Shown here piece by piece: positions 1 to 19,190 of a stretch of DNA of 64,000 nucleotides (position 1 is its first letter; every line of letters starts with the position of its first letter). Source of the DNA: Mastigias papua (taxonomy: Eukaryota > Cnidaria > Scyphozoa > Rhizostomeae > Mastigiidae); contig OZ025267.1 in NCBI GenBank assembly GCA_964019165.1, positions 3,621,650 through 3,685,649 of the forward strand, read 5' to 3'. The notes below the pieces were generated by a model, which worked only from the letters and a program-made list of their open reading frames with translations, did no database searches and was not told where the DNA came from. Made by a program: the position numbers and the translations under genes.

Positions 1-74
1 TTGACATTGGAATGCACTCAATCAGCTTTTCATTAGCAAGGATGCTAAACTAAGGTCTTTACTTCCATTCACTT

Positions 75-81
75 GATTTTA
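75..81 (-). terminator. Polyadenylation signal AATAAA for the four-TM gene
   Basis: The plus strand reads TTTTATTTGG here, giving AATAAA on the minus strand about 160 nt downstream of the stop of the four-TM protein. It is a consensus match only; the cleavage site was not seen. Confidence 0.45.
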
Positions 82-236
82 TTTGGATACAAAACTGCCA
101 AAAAATAGGTTTGTTAAGTAGAAGGGTGTGCATAAATCTACAATAAGACACCAGTTCTGGTGAAGCAACTTCCTCTAAACAAAAATATGACATGACCTTT
201 GATATAGTTGTAAAACTCATACTGCAGTGAAAACTC

Positions 237-2045
237 CTAAACTTCACTTGAGACATAGCCATCTTGATCATCCCTTCTGTATTCATAGGGCGGAGCTTGA
301 TCATATTCATCTTCTATGTAATCATCATCATCATCATCATCATTGTCATGTTCATAAGCTCTATGGGTTGTATCTGGTCTCGTATTGCCTGGCTGGCTTT
401 GCTCATGCTCATAATCATCATAAAACTGTTCAGCCTGCCTTTCTGGTTCTTCATCATAATATCTCCTTGGTGGATCATAATACTGTGGTCTATAGTCCCT
501 ACGTGTTTGGGGCCTTACCCTGTCATAACTATCATGGCTACTATCAGACATTCTAGGTGATGGCTTATATGCTGGTGGGGATCTTATTCTGTCAAGGCTA
601 TTATCTGAACCTCTGTGGTATGGCTGATATGGGGGCAATATTCGCTGAGGTCCCTGATATTCATTGCTTCTTGGTGGTCTATTGTATGGGTCATTTCTCT
701 CAGGTTTTCTTTGTCTGTATGGATCATTCCTAACATCCTCATAGCTGTCATCAGATTGATGATGTGCAGGTGCTTGCTTTGGTGGTGATCTTAACCTGCC
801 AATACTCCCTGCACTATCATCAGATTCTCTGCGACCTCTACTAGCACTGGCCTTTGGCTTTCTCTGCATTTCTAGTAAGTGTCTGTCTGCTTCTGATCTT
901 TCATATGGATCCCTCTTGTCTCTCTTGTAGTAGTATCTTCTTTTACCACCTCCATCTGTCTCCTCTCTTTCTGAAACATGATATTCTATTTGATCTGGCC
1001 CCACTTGTGTAATATTTTCTCTTTTTCTCTCCCTCCCATTGTCTGTTCTGTCACGTCTGTACCTTTCACCTCCACCACCATGATCATTATCATTGGCAAC
1101 ATGACCACCATCATCATCCTCATCCACACTATCTAAGCTTCCTCTAGATCTTTTCATTAGTTTCTTATACTGCTCTTCCCTTTCATCTATCCCATTACTT
1201 TCAAGCTTCTCTTTGCTCCCACGACTTCTGCGGTCAAGAGCCTCTTGACTACTATGAGATCTCCTCTCAGGCTTTCTTTCATTCTGTTCATACAACTTCC
1301 TTTGTGATGTCTTATACTCTTCATGCCCTTTGAGCTCAGCACTCTTGCCTGCATCATCATCCCCATCTCCTAGCCTTTGATCCACAGCTCTCCCTGGTCT
1401 TCTATTCCCATTCTTCTCATCTTTGAACATGCTCCGTCCCCTATCACTCTCTTCCACTTCCCCTTTTTGAAAGTGAAACTGACTCTCTTGTGAGCGCTGT
1501 GTACTGTCACTCTTTGAGTGACGTAGCTTGTGAAATGTCATTCTCATTCCTAAATGCAAGTAGTATGATAGGACCACCACCACAACATACCAGCCAAGGA
1601 GCACGTACAAGGCAAGTGCAAGTAAAATCCCAATAATTTCTGGGCAATCATGGTGGAATTTCCATGTGATCCACACAAAAGCTGCAGTACCATGCAGAAT
1701 ACATAAAATCTTGCCAACAATGCAAGGAATAAGAATCTTTCGTCTACAATTTCTCTCCTTCCATGGCGCTTGAATGTCTGTCATTGACGCTGGCAACAAC
1801 ATCAATAACGTACAAAGGATGTCACCAACTAGTACCCAAGTTGCAATATTTACATTGAGTTTTAATACATCAAGCTGACCCTCGCTGTATATCGAAGCAT
1901 TTCTCCAGTCACGAATTTGCACAGGAAGTTTAAACTGGTTATTGCAAATAAGCCCACCGGACACCAAAATACTGGCTATGCATAAGCTAATTACGCCAAC
2001 CTCCAAACTGTAAACAACACAGAAACGTGTAAGTAAAGGCCTCAT
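237..2045 (-). CDS. Four-pass membrane protein with long charged cytoplasmic tail (602 aa, single exon)
   Basis: Uninterrupted 602-codon frame starting at an ATG at 2045. Four hydrophobic segments lie at roughly residues 8-32, 66-86, 103-126 and 137-164. They are followed by about 435 residues of hydrophilic sequence rich in Arg, Ser, Asp and Glu, with loose repeats of SD(D/N/S)S followed by DRIRSPP-like or DPYRQR-like stretches. A PPxY motif (PPAY, about residue 489) could bind WW domains. An Asp run (encoded by an ATC trinucleotide tract at about 322-343) precedes the C terminus, which ends Ser-Ser-Glu-Val, a class I PDZ ligand. On the minus strand an AATAAA lies near 75-81, about 160 bases past the stop. 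Four TMs plus a long cytoplasmic tail recall occludin/MARVEL-type proteins, but I do not recognise the family and no homology is claimed. The open frame length, TM pattern and poly(A) signal make it a real gene. It is transcribed away from the next element. Confidence 0.8.
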   Translation of the reverse strand: MRPLLTRFCVVYSLEVGVISLCIASILVSGGLICNNQFKLPVQIRDWRNASIYSEGQLDVLKLNVNIATWVLVGDILCTLLMLLPASMTDIQAPWKERNCRRKILIPCIVGKILCILHGTAAFVWITWKFHHDCPEIIGILLALALYVLLGWYVVVVVLSYYLHLGMRMTFHKLRHSKSDSTQRSQESQFHFQKGEVEESDRGRSMFKDEKNGNRRPGRAVDQRLGDGDDDAGKSAELKGHEEYKTSQRKLYEQNERKPERRSHSSQEALDRRSRGSKEKLESNGIDEREEQYKKLMKRSRGSLDSVDEDDDGGHVANDNDHGGGGERYRRDRTDNGRERKRENITQVGPDQIEYHVSEREETDGGGKRRYYYKRDKRDPYERSEADRHLLEMQRKPKASASRGRRESDDSAGSIGRLRSPPKQAPAHHQSDDSYEDVRNDPYRQRKPERNDPYNRPPRSNEYQGPQRILPPYQPYHRGSDNSLDRIRSPPAYKPSPRMSDSSHDSYDRVRPQTRRDYRPQYYDPPRRYYDEEPERQAEQFYDDYEHEQSQPGNTRPDTTHRAYEHDNDDDDDDDYIEDEYDQAPPYEYRRDDQDGYVSSEV

Positions 2046-2894
2046 TTTCGCAACGTCTGGTGAAGGATCTCCTTGAGCAAATTAGCAATCTTTGCTTCCG
2101 CGATTGTTTAACTATAAATCTGTGCTCTTTTTGTGAGAAAGGCTTGCGTCAGATAAATAAAAGTTGAACAGTCATTTTATCACGGAGCAATCGTCTAATC
2201 ACAAGCACAGCTCTCCGTTTGCTGGTTGGCCTATGTAAATCTGTTGGCTCCTTGCTCTATGCACTGTTAACATATGCGTGTCAGCTTTCCATGTACTATT
2301 TCCGCATCAGCACCACGGGTTTACTTCATTTCCAACGGCCATCTTCTAACTCGCATTACGCATACATCCTCATTCTCCGCACAATAGTCGATGACCATAA
2401 CGACAATACTGAACGATATTGACTTATTGTACGTATGTTGGAGTGGTTACTATACGGTCAACGAAATTTGCATAAAATTTATTGTTTTTTTCAAATCTAA
2501 TTTGCTGTTGTTGTATATCTGTACAATGCGGAGGAGAACCGGGGGGTACCTGCCTACTGGTATTAAACTCTTTACCTACAGGGGCGACCGACGGGCAGTA
2601 CTTGTAGGGTAGGGGGGAGTGGCGAAACCTCAGCAAAGGAGGGGAGAAGGGAGAAATAGTCAAATGCTTTAGGACAGATGAAGGGGTAAGGGAGAAATCG
2701 CTTAACTTGTAAAGGAAGAAGGGCGATATATACATCTATTCATTCCCCCCGAAAGCAACACATAGGTTAAAACCATCTATTTGCAATGAAAATTTTCACT
2801 TTACCTGCCTTGGAATAGAACTTTCAAGAGAATTTACTATGATGCAACTTCGTGTTCTGAATAAAGTATCAAATTCACACAATTGTTAAGATGA
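2046..2894. other. Intergenic region upstream of the four-TM gene
   Basis: No supported gene. It contains the 5' flank of the minus-strand gene and a G-rich stretch near 2535-2690 with GGGGGGTACC and GGGGAG runs. Short open frames here show no domain or splice support. The Penelope-like element begins at or before about 2900. Confidence 0.5.
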
Positions 2895-4394
2895 TTGTCT
2901 CTCATGAACACAAAATCAAAAGCAACTTTTTGCTGTTGGATTTTCCCAGCCCTGATTTTGTTTGAAGCTCTACATGATCTATGTACCGAAAACAATGTTA
3001 CAATTAAACCAGCTGACAAGGGAGGTAAAATTGTTATCTGGGACTCTACCAGCTATCTGAGGGAGGCCCACCGACAACTCAATGATCGACACTATTACGT
3101 ACAGTTGGATCACAATCCCATGAGTGATCTAATTTTTGAGATTTCAACCTTTGTCACATTTCTTTACCAACAACACCATATAGACTATCCAACGTTTACA
3201 TTTCTAGATCCTAGCAATCATTCCAGGATACCAGTATTTTACTTACTACCTAAAATACACAAACCAGGGGTCCCTGGACGCCCGATTATATCAGGATGTA
3301 ATTCACCTACAAGCAACCTCTCTAAATACATTGACTATTACCTCAAACCAATTGTTAAGCAAATTCCATCTTATATACAGGACACAACGCATTTTTTGCG
3401 TAAAATCAAAGAAATTGCTGGTGACATACCATGCAATTCTTTTTTAGTGACTTTTGATGTGAAGTCACTTTACACCAACATCCCTCATGATGAGGGAATC
3501 AATGTTTGCATAAGCGCCCTACAGGCTTTCTACGGGAGTGACCTCCCTTTATCAGTTAAACACTTAAGACAGATACTTCACTTCATTCTCCAAAGAAACT
3601 ATTTTCAATTTATAGATAATTTTTATCTACAAACACACGGTACTGCTATGGGGTCACCATTTGCCCCCAATTATGCTAATATTTTCATGGACTCTATAGA
3701 GCGTCGTATACTTAATTCAGCCCCTTGGGGTAAGAAGCCACTCGTGTGGTTTCGTTTCATAGACGATATTTTTTGTATTTGGACTCATGGTGTTGATCTA
3801 TTACAGATTTTCTTTGAGCATATGAACAGCACCCATCCTACTATACAATTTGAAATGTCACATTCAGTTAACGAGATACCATTCTTAGATGTACTGATTC
3901 TCAACCGAGACAATACACTACATACGACTTTATACAAGAAACCAACTGATGTTCCGTCACTTCTACATTCAAATTCTTTTCACCCCCCTAATTGCAAAGC
4001 AGGCATCATTTACAGTCAAGCTCTGAGATACCGTCGCATTATCTCCAATGATGACGATTTGGATTTCCATTTACAACAACTATCTACCATACTTATCAAA
4101 CGGGGCTATAATATTGGCCTCATTAACAAATTATTTTCCAAGGTGCGCCCATTATCGCGAGATGATCTCTTACAACCCCATTCACGGGCCTCTTGTGATA
4201 TATTACCCTTCATTATTCCATTTAATCTGGATACTGCACGGATTGGACGGATACTACATGAACATTGGCACATCATTCAAGAAGACGACGACCTACGTGA
4301 CATAGCATCAACCACACCCATTGTAGCATTCAAAAGGAACACAAACATTAAAGATTTACTTGTTCATACAAAGTTCACCAGTCCAGATACGTGA
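2895..4394 (+). mobile_element. Penelope-like element reverse transcriptase (499 aa), 5' truncated, no endonuclease domain seen
   Basis: The open frame encodes a Penelope-type RT. Visible hallmarks in order are IKPADKGG (about residues 36-43), LPKIHKPG with GRPI (118-131), FDVKSLYTNIP (188-198), HGTAMGSPFAPNYAN (248-262), the catalytic FIDDIF (288-293, PLE-style instead of YxDD), IPFLDV, and the PLE thumb block TTLYKKPTD. The C-terminal block DTARIGRILHEHWHII is also PLE-like. Most PLEs continue into a Cys-rich linker and a GIY-YIG endonuclease, but here the frame stops at 4394 just after the thumb-like region and neither is visible in the next 500 bases. The N terminus starts directly before the IKPADKGG block, so the 5' end is probably truncated. 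No internal stops suggests recent insertion. It is an ancient retroelement family, not a host enzyme. Confidence 0.9.
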
Positions 4395-4883
4395 TATGAC
4401 TCGATTATACTATACATAGTGATGCATTTTTTCATGGCTTCATTCTCTACCCTGTACGATCGGACACCGTGTCCGTATTTCAATGATGAATATACATCGC
4501 GGGTCGTTACTCATTTATCATATTAGGATTCATTTCCGTATTGCTCTCTGCACTATACGTTTTCTGCTACTACTTCTACTCCTCGTCTGGTACGATAGTG
4601 TCCCAATGGGATGCTGGGGGGCCTGTGATCATAAAAGCGTACTATCATTAAACCCCCGAAACGCTGATCTCAGGTTGATAGCTGACGAATCGTACCTATT
4701 TTCATATACAGTCTGCTTCTCTCATATACCTTTCCATTCTCTACATCCCTAATCTACATTATACACGATCTTCATTCATATTCTTCTGTGCACCATGAGT
4801 CTTTGGCCTCATTCCCATGGACACTCGTTGCTGGGATTACCCTTTATTTCTTGTTTTACATTTTATATTGTTTTAAACAAATA
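4395..4883 (+). other. Possible 3' tail of the Penelope-like element
   Basis: AT-rich sequence after the RT stop. An open frame at 4483-4752 has no recognisable GIY-YIG (no paired GIY and YIG motifs) and no CxxC-type linker. It is probably 3' untranslated or decayed PLE sequence, bounded on the right by the MITE starting at 4884. Confidence 0.35.
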
Positions 4884-5337
4884 CACGCTTTTTTATAAGG
4901 AACCACTTTATAAGGGACCTACATGTAGAAGGACGAAATATTTAAAGAACTTATACTACTAAAGGAAAAATCCCTAAGGAACTTTTCATTTTCAAATTCC
5001 GAGTGCTGTACTCAGATGCAAGTGAAGAGTATATTACATTGGATGATGTTCATGGAATAGACATGATACTTCTTGATTGACATTATGCTTTTGCATATAT
5101 AGAACTTATTTCCTGCCGCATTTGTACTTTTGAGCTTGAGTTCTAGCCATAATTAAAGGTAAAATTCAGAATTCCAATGCTTTTCTAGTGCCTGTGCAAT
5201 TTTGTGGCACTCTAAATGCAGTGAAAATTAAGGAACTATTAAGGAACTGTTAGTACTAGAATTTGATAAAAAGAGGTCCGAAAATAAGGAACTTTTAGAA
5301 CTAGGCCTTTAGCTAGGTTCCTTATAAAAAAAGCGTG
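4884..5337. mobile_element. MITE, family 1 (about 454 bp, TA target-site duplication)
   Basis: Terminal inverted repeats are near perfect: CACGCTTTTTTATAAGG on the left and its complement at the right end (one extra A), extending inward to GGAACC. TA dinucleotides flank at 4882-4883 and 5338-5339, as expected for Tc1/mariner-type insertion. The interior carries repeated AAGGAAC modules and no coding frame. Related copies are present at about 22524-23079, 18447-18560 (fragment) and 5610-5695 (fragment). Confidence 0.85.
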
Positions 5338-5609
5338 TATATGGATGATTGAACCTGCTTTGCACCATGGTTGATCGAACTTGCTCCTGTCTTCGTATTT
5401 TATTTCAATACTCCATCATGTGTAAACTTGCAAGCACTTAAAGATAATACCCAATCAATGGCATGCAGTTCATCTGACAACTGTCAAATGTCCTTATCTG
5501 ACCAAGAGAGTGTAGGTAGTGAGCTCAATTCGAAAGAAGAACGTCTTCTTTCGAAATAGAGTGAGAGGATATTGAGAAAACTCATTCTTGCTTACCCACT
5601 GTGCCTCGT

Positions 5610-5695
5610 GAAATTTCTAAAAGTTCCTTAATTTTGGACCCCTTTAGGTCACATTTTAGAGCTAAAGACCTCTTAATAGTTTCTTAATTTTTCTA
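5610..5695 (-). mobile_element. Fragment of MITE family 1, inverted
   Basis: The reverse complement aligns by eye with the right half of the complete copy at about 5225-5300: shared AAATTAAG(G)AA(A)CTATTAAG, GAGGTC and AAGGAACTTTTAGAA blocks in the same order. No termini are preserved. Confidence 0.55.
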
Positions 5696-6219
5696 TGCCC
5701 ACTGAGCACTATAGATCTTGTAAGCAGAGGTGCTCCCTAGAAGGCCAGGGGCGGAGCCCTTACGGTTAAAATTAGGTTGCTTGATCTTCCCTATCAAAGA
5801 GCTTCCCCTTTGTCCACTTCTCAAGCACAGCGTCGCTAGGGGCCGGGGGCGTCAGCCCTCAGTTTTCCAGCCAATGATTGTTTTAAGCTTTTATCAACCA
5901 AATTTATTCTTTGCAGCTCCCCACTTTTATATGTAGCTTCCCACTTTTATTTGGAAGAGCAATGCCCGCTTCAAGCTCAAGACATGTTGTCGAAGTGCAT
6001 TTTTGCGAAAGTGGGGGGCTACAGCCTCCCTCCCGCATCAGCTATTAATAATTAGTACAAGACTTTTGGCAGCTGAAGATGCTCAAAGGTAGTCTTGTAG
6101 CCAGTCGTGAACAAAGCATTTTTCTATCTCAACTGCCAGCTGCGTGTAACCCATTAACATAATAACATAACAAGCAGTTCAAACGTAAGTACCCCCTTTA
6201 CTCTCATCAATCTGCGAAA

Positions 6220-6242
6220 TATTACGTCATTATCACGTGGGG
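6220..6242. promoter_or_regulatory. CRE-like TTACGTCA and E-box CACGTG upstream of the macro/TIR gene
   Basis: TTACGTCA and TCACGTGG occur within about 20 bases, roughly 150 bp upstream of the predicted start codon at 6389. Such motifs bind bZIP and bHLH factors respectively. This is motif spotting only; both are short and can occur by chance. Confidence 0.3.
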
Positions 6243-6388
6243 TAAGCGGATACCTTTGCGCGCAGACATACGGATATAGAAACTTTGTATTAAAACCCCC
6301 TACTATTTGTGAGTATCAGTTGTACTATCGGTTAGGAGCTCACACCAGATTTCTTCTACATCCATCACACGGTGTGTAGTAGCCAGGT

Positions 6389-14453
<8,065 letters not shown>

Positions 14454-14863
14454 GGTTAATGTAACATAGGAATAGGTGACATGTGATATTTATATTTAAA
14501 TGTATATGAACAGCAATGAGAAGTGACATGGCGAGATGCAACCTTACGGCGTATTCCAAAGGTGGTGTTGGAAAATTCTTCCTCCTTGACTTGCACCACT
14601 TTATTCAGGGCCAGCACCTCTAGCCACTCTTTTCCACTCAGCTCAGCCTTACCCCAGAGATAACTGTACTTTTTTGGAACACTATCGATAGGTTTCTAAT
14701 ATTGGGAGCTGCCCGACCATCTCTAGTCCACATTATCTAGCATGTTGCACGGCCTTGTACCTTCAATGACGAACTTATTTATGTTGTGTTTGATTTTGTT
14801 TATTTATGCATTTTTGTGTATATTGTATTGGGTGCCTCTTTCACCCATAATTCTCCTTGAGAT

Positions 14864-14872
14864 AATAAAAAC
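14864..14872 (+). terminator. Polyadenylation signal for the macro/TIR gene
   Basis: AATAAAA occurs in GATAATAAAAACTT about 410 nt after the stop at 14453. It is the first good AATAAA on the sense strand downstream, so a plausible 3' end. Confidence 0.45.
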
Positions 14873-14889
14873 TTTTTAAGTTTCCATAG

Positions 14890-17160
14890 AATTTCTCTCC
14901 TTACCCTCCTCTCCCTCCGGCTCAAAGTTAATTCACAAAGAATTCTATCTAACTTGACAACTCTTTACTTTACACTATTGACTGTCAGTTAGTCATTTCC
15001 TACACATAAATCAACATTGTTTGGGGGGGGGAGGGTAGGAAGCCGGAAATCGACACTTACCCGCTGTTATCAAGAAAGTAATGAAGTTGGTATCCTGGTT
15101 GAATTACCTGTAATCGCTTCATCTAGTTTTGGAGAGCATTGTGGTGTCTGTAAACTTAATAACACTTACTTACAAATTTGTATGCTTTGTTTTCATATCA
15201 TGATTAAAGTTGATGTTAAGAATAATATAGCTAACCTTGTGAATTTCATTGTCTTTCATATATACCTAATAGAACGGCATGGTTTTAATATATTCCACGT
15301 AGGAGGATGGATATCGAAACATACATTCTCATGTCCTTTTTGAGACCTTTTTGAGACCAATTTGAGACTTTTATGAGCTGTTGTACAAATTTTTCTTTTT
15401 ATGAGAAAAATGTTTATAAGAAACAGACCTTCAGAAACGAAAAACTTAAGAAAATCCCCAGCTTTGTATTTTTAATTTTTGATTTTTTAGAACCGTTTTC
15501 CAATAGGCATAAAAAGTGTTTAGTTTTATTGAGATCAATGCTTCACTGAAAAAAAAGGTCATAACTGTACGATTTTTCGAGACTAGAGACTAACTAATTC
15601 AGCAGAATAATGGTGAAAAGAACGGAAAATTAGTAGAAAAATTAAGAAAATTTGAGCCTAGTTTTAGGTAATTTGTTAGAAAAATTGAGCACTCGGGCCA
15701 AAAAAGCACTTTTCGCATATAGAGAAACATGTATGTATGTATTGCTAACCCGTATCGAGTTCTATTTGAACAGCTTTTAGGTAAGGCAGTTTCTAAGTAT
15801 TTGTATCAGTTTTGATTAGCCAGTAGTAATGGAGTTAATAATGTATGCAGTACCCTCATAAATGCAATGAATGTTGTGCATACACACACAGCATTTGCTA
15901 CATTGGACTGTATATACCTTGTTGACTTGTGATGTTTGATGTATGCAGTGAACATTGCAAGCAAAGAAGAAGACTAGAATATTTCTACAAGGATGAAATT
16001 GCACTATGGCCTAAGTTAGATAGTTTGAAGTCTCAAAAGAAATTGGGAAATCATTGACAATATGATGTAGGAGTATAAGATTGGACTCAAAAGTAGTTAA
16101 TTTGATAGAGCGTTTATTAATTAATTCAAGATAAGGAACTTTATAGATATTATATATATGCCCAAGGTCTTTAGGCGTTATTTAATCTTAGTGGGATATA
16201 TTAATTTCCAACACACTAGAAACCTGCATGAAAGAACGACAACTTGTGAGAACTTAGTCGTAAAATTCCTTGATTTTGAACACTTAAGTAGGAATCTAAC
16301 TTACCCTGAACAATTTCGGATTCTTGTAAGCAATTTGCTTAAATTGACTTTGGCTATTTCAGCAGAAAAACTGAGAGCTCTATTTCAAGATAAAATGACA
16401 GTTTCTCAATGCTTAATGGGAGGGGAGAGTTATTTGAATTAAGAACCATTAGCCTGAATTATCTATTCGTATTCCTTTTATAAGAACCTTTTTGGCCTCA
16501 AGTTCTTTTATACTGGTTTTTGATGTAGTTCTGCGTATTTTCCTACTTGATGCATTATGAAACCATGTTCTGTTGAAGCCTGCGAGATTCCCGTTTCAAT
16601 ATTTATACGAAATATGAAGTGCCTCTCTCACAAGCTAATTAGAGGCACTTTACTTAGAATTTCTAGGATTGGATTTAAAAGGTGATGTGCATTTCCTACC
16701 TTTTCATATCATGAACCCTGAATATTCCTGTTAAAACTGGCCAAGATAGGAATCCATGAGTAGTTTTTCCTGTTCACCTCTCCTAACAGAATTGAGAGTT
16801 CGTCAGTAACAATACCCTTGCTCTTTAACGGTTTCACAGAAGACTAGTTTATCTCTATGGATGTATAGTAAGAAGTAAATGACCATAGGTCGAGATGAGA
16901 CTCATAAATTCAAACTATTTGCCATATGTTTTTCTTGGTCACATTTCAAGTGGAGGTTTTAATAGAAAGTGTAGATAGAGAATGTATAGAACTGGTAAAC
17001 AACCAGGATAGAAATTGAGCCTCTGAAATTTTGGGGGATAAACATCTGCCCGCCCATATACGAAACGGTATCCAAAGATATTTTATCCCATCATCTGGTA
17101 GTATTTCTAAGTTTAGTTGCTTTTTCAGTGAATAGCATTATTTATTGTTTTTTTTAATTA
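14890..17160. other. Intergenic region without supported gene
   Basis: AT-rich sequence. At about 15345-15725 there are GAGAC and TTAAGAAAATTTGAG modules resembling the interior of the MITE at 26002-26344, so it is probably partly decayed transposon. Open frames here (for example 16158-16442) lack domains or splice support. Confidence 0.45.
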
Positions 17161-17162
17161 CC

Positions 17163-17788
17163 ACGATCAAACTCGCCTAAGTCAGATTTCTTCGGATCAG
17201 ACGAAATATTCTGAATTATGCGAAGTCCAAGTTACTGAAAGTAAGTCCAGGCCCCGCCGGGAGCTTCTATGTGGCACGGGCACGGGGTAAATGGAAAAAG
17301 CATGGCCCCTAATGATATTATTGCAAAATTTATCACTTGGATGGGTAAAGTTTGTCGCATTAGGGGTGGAGGGCAGAAAAAACATTCTATTGTGCACATT
17401 CTCATAGCTTGGGAGGCTGTTGACCACAATTGTTGACACTTTTGCAAGATGCAAATGCCCCCTACGAGTTTTACACCTACACCTATTTGGCTCCTATACC
17501 ATTTGAGAGTAAGGGGTTCATTGGATGTAGCTACTCTTCACTTTTGCTATTAATTTCAAGACCAAAATCCGACTAATATCGTGCTATTTTATAACCAAAC
17601 TTCAATCAAGCTCCAACGTACGTTGGAATCCGACATACAGAATGCAGCATACCCATATAAAAAGTATAGCATTTTAGCAAGTGGACTGGGACCACTCATT
17701 TTTGTCCGACTTGTTAAATACCCGACTTCGGCGTATCTGACTTAAGCGAATCCGACTTTGGCGAGTCAGACTTAGTCAAGTTTGACTG
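17163..17788. mobile_element. Pogo/Tigger-like MITE (about 626 bp)
   Basis: Left end ACGATCAAACTCGCCTAAGT and right end, reverse complemented, ACAGTCAAACTTGACTAAGT are imperfect inverted repeats. Both continue into ladders of CGACTT/GTCGGATT modules, as in pogo/Tigger non-autonomous elements. The internal part is not palindromic and has no transposase frame. Confidence 0.65.
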
Positions 17789-18446
17789 TATCCTGCTATA
17801 AAAATAACTTAGTTTATGTGCTTTTGACTAATGCATTTAAACTTCAAGTTAATGTTGCAGATTCTTAATTGTGAGTTCATCTTTAGCTGTTTTTAAGCCA
17901 TTTACAACGTACTACAAGAATCATCAGATTTGTTCATGTCCAAACATATGGTCAGTTGTCTTTAAGGTCCTCTCTCTATGTCGGTAGAAGAACTGCCAGG
18001 CGCGGACTGAAGGATTGGGCAAATCGGGCATGACATGGGGACCCAGACACTGCAGTTTTACTCGAACTTGAATATTTTTGCCAAGAAAATCGTAAGAAAG
18101 TTTCAGTACGTGAATTCTTGAAAAAACTAAGAAAGTTTCAGCACTAGGGAAAAAACTTTCGTATAAGTATTAGTTAAATGTTGGAGTTTGCCGTATTCAT
18201 TCTAGATATCTTTAATTCTTATTAATTAAAAACGTGCGGCTTATGTTATGATAGATTTGAAAAGCTATCAGAAGATCTTTTATATGGTATGATATTGTTT
18301 CTATTACTTTGCGCTGCGATGGTCTTCATAGCTTGATAAAGTATAGTAACATTGTAAGCTATTACAAAGAAATAATCTTTATCAGTAACGAGTTTATTCT
18401 AATTATGGCAAGAAGAGAAGAGCATTTCTGACTTACATGTATTTTC

Positions 18447-18560
18447 TTTGTAAGGAACGGCTTTTTGAAGGACCTACATGTAGAAGACCAAAAAATTTAG
18501 GAAACTTGTGCAAACATCCCAAAAAATATCTCTTGCAATTTGGAGTGTTTTTATCACGGC
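18447..18560 (+). mobile_element. Fragment of MITE family 1
   Basis: TTTGTAAGGAACGGCTTTTT, GAAGGACCTACATGTAGAAG and the following A-rich stretch match the left 100 bases of the complete copy at 4884. The right half is absent, with the minisatellite starting about 100 bases on. Confidence 0.6.
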
Positions 18561-18654
18561 AATCAATTGAGAAATAGGAAACCAGTTTCGCTCATTGCAG
18601 TCAAATTCGCTTGAATTCAGTGTTCAGAACAGACGAAATCGATTGCATTCAGCC

Positions 18655-19190
18655 GAAAGTCCCTTTAATACTAAAGAAATATGGCCTAAAGTCCCTTTAC
18701 TACAGAAAACATGGCCTATAGTCCCTTTACTACAGATAACATGGCCTAAAGTCCCTTCACTACAGAAAACATGGCCTAAAGTCCCTTTACTACAGAAAAC
18801 ATGGCCTAAAGTCCCTTTACTACAGAAAACATGGCCTAAAGTCCCTTCACTACAGAAAACATGGCCTAAAGTCCCTTTACTACAGACAATATGGCCTTAA
18901 GTCCCTTTACTACAGAAAACATGGCCTAAAGTCCCTTTACTACAGAAAATATGCCCTAAAGTCCCTTTACTACAGAAAATATGGCCTAAAGTCCCTTTAC
19001 TACAGATAACATGGCCTAAAGTCCCTTTACTATAGAAAACATGGCCTTAAGTCCCTTTACTACAGAAAATATGCCCTAAAGTCCCTTTACTACAGAAAAC
19101 ATGGCCTAAAGTCCCTTTACTACAGAAAACATGGCCTAAAGTCCCTTTACTACAGAAAATATGGCCTAAAGTCCCTTTATCACAGGAATT
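18655..19190 (+). repeat. 30-bp minisatellite, about 17-18 copies
   Basis: Tandem unit approximately AAAGTCCCTTTA + CTACAGAAAACATGGCCT (30 bp). Most copies differ by only one to three bases: TTTAC versus TTCAC, AAAAC versus AAAAT or ATAAC, TGGCC versus TGCCC. The unit is a multiple of three and the first 8 copies are open in one frame, giving a decapeptide repeat (WPKVPLLQKT-like) that ends at a TAA near 18900. Without splice sites or a flanking coding region I read this as a satellite, not a protein. Confidence 0.95.

Noticed and set aside
264..560. Plus-strand Ile-rich frames at 227-560
   Set aside because: Antisense of the Asp/Glu-rich tail of the four-TM protein; Ile/His runs come from the ATC trinucleotide repeat.
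18655..19190. CRISPR-like array
   Set aside because: The 30-bp units are directly tandem with no unique spacers, and the surroundings are eukaryotic; it is a minisatellite.
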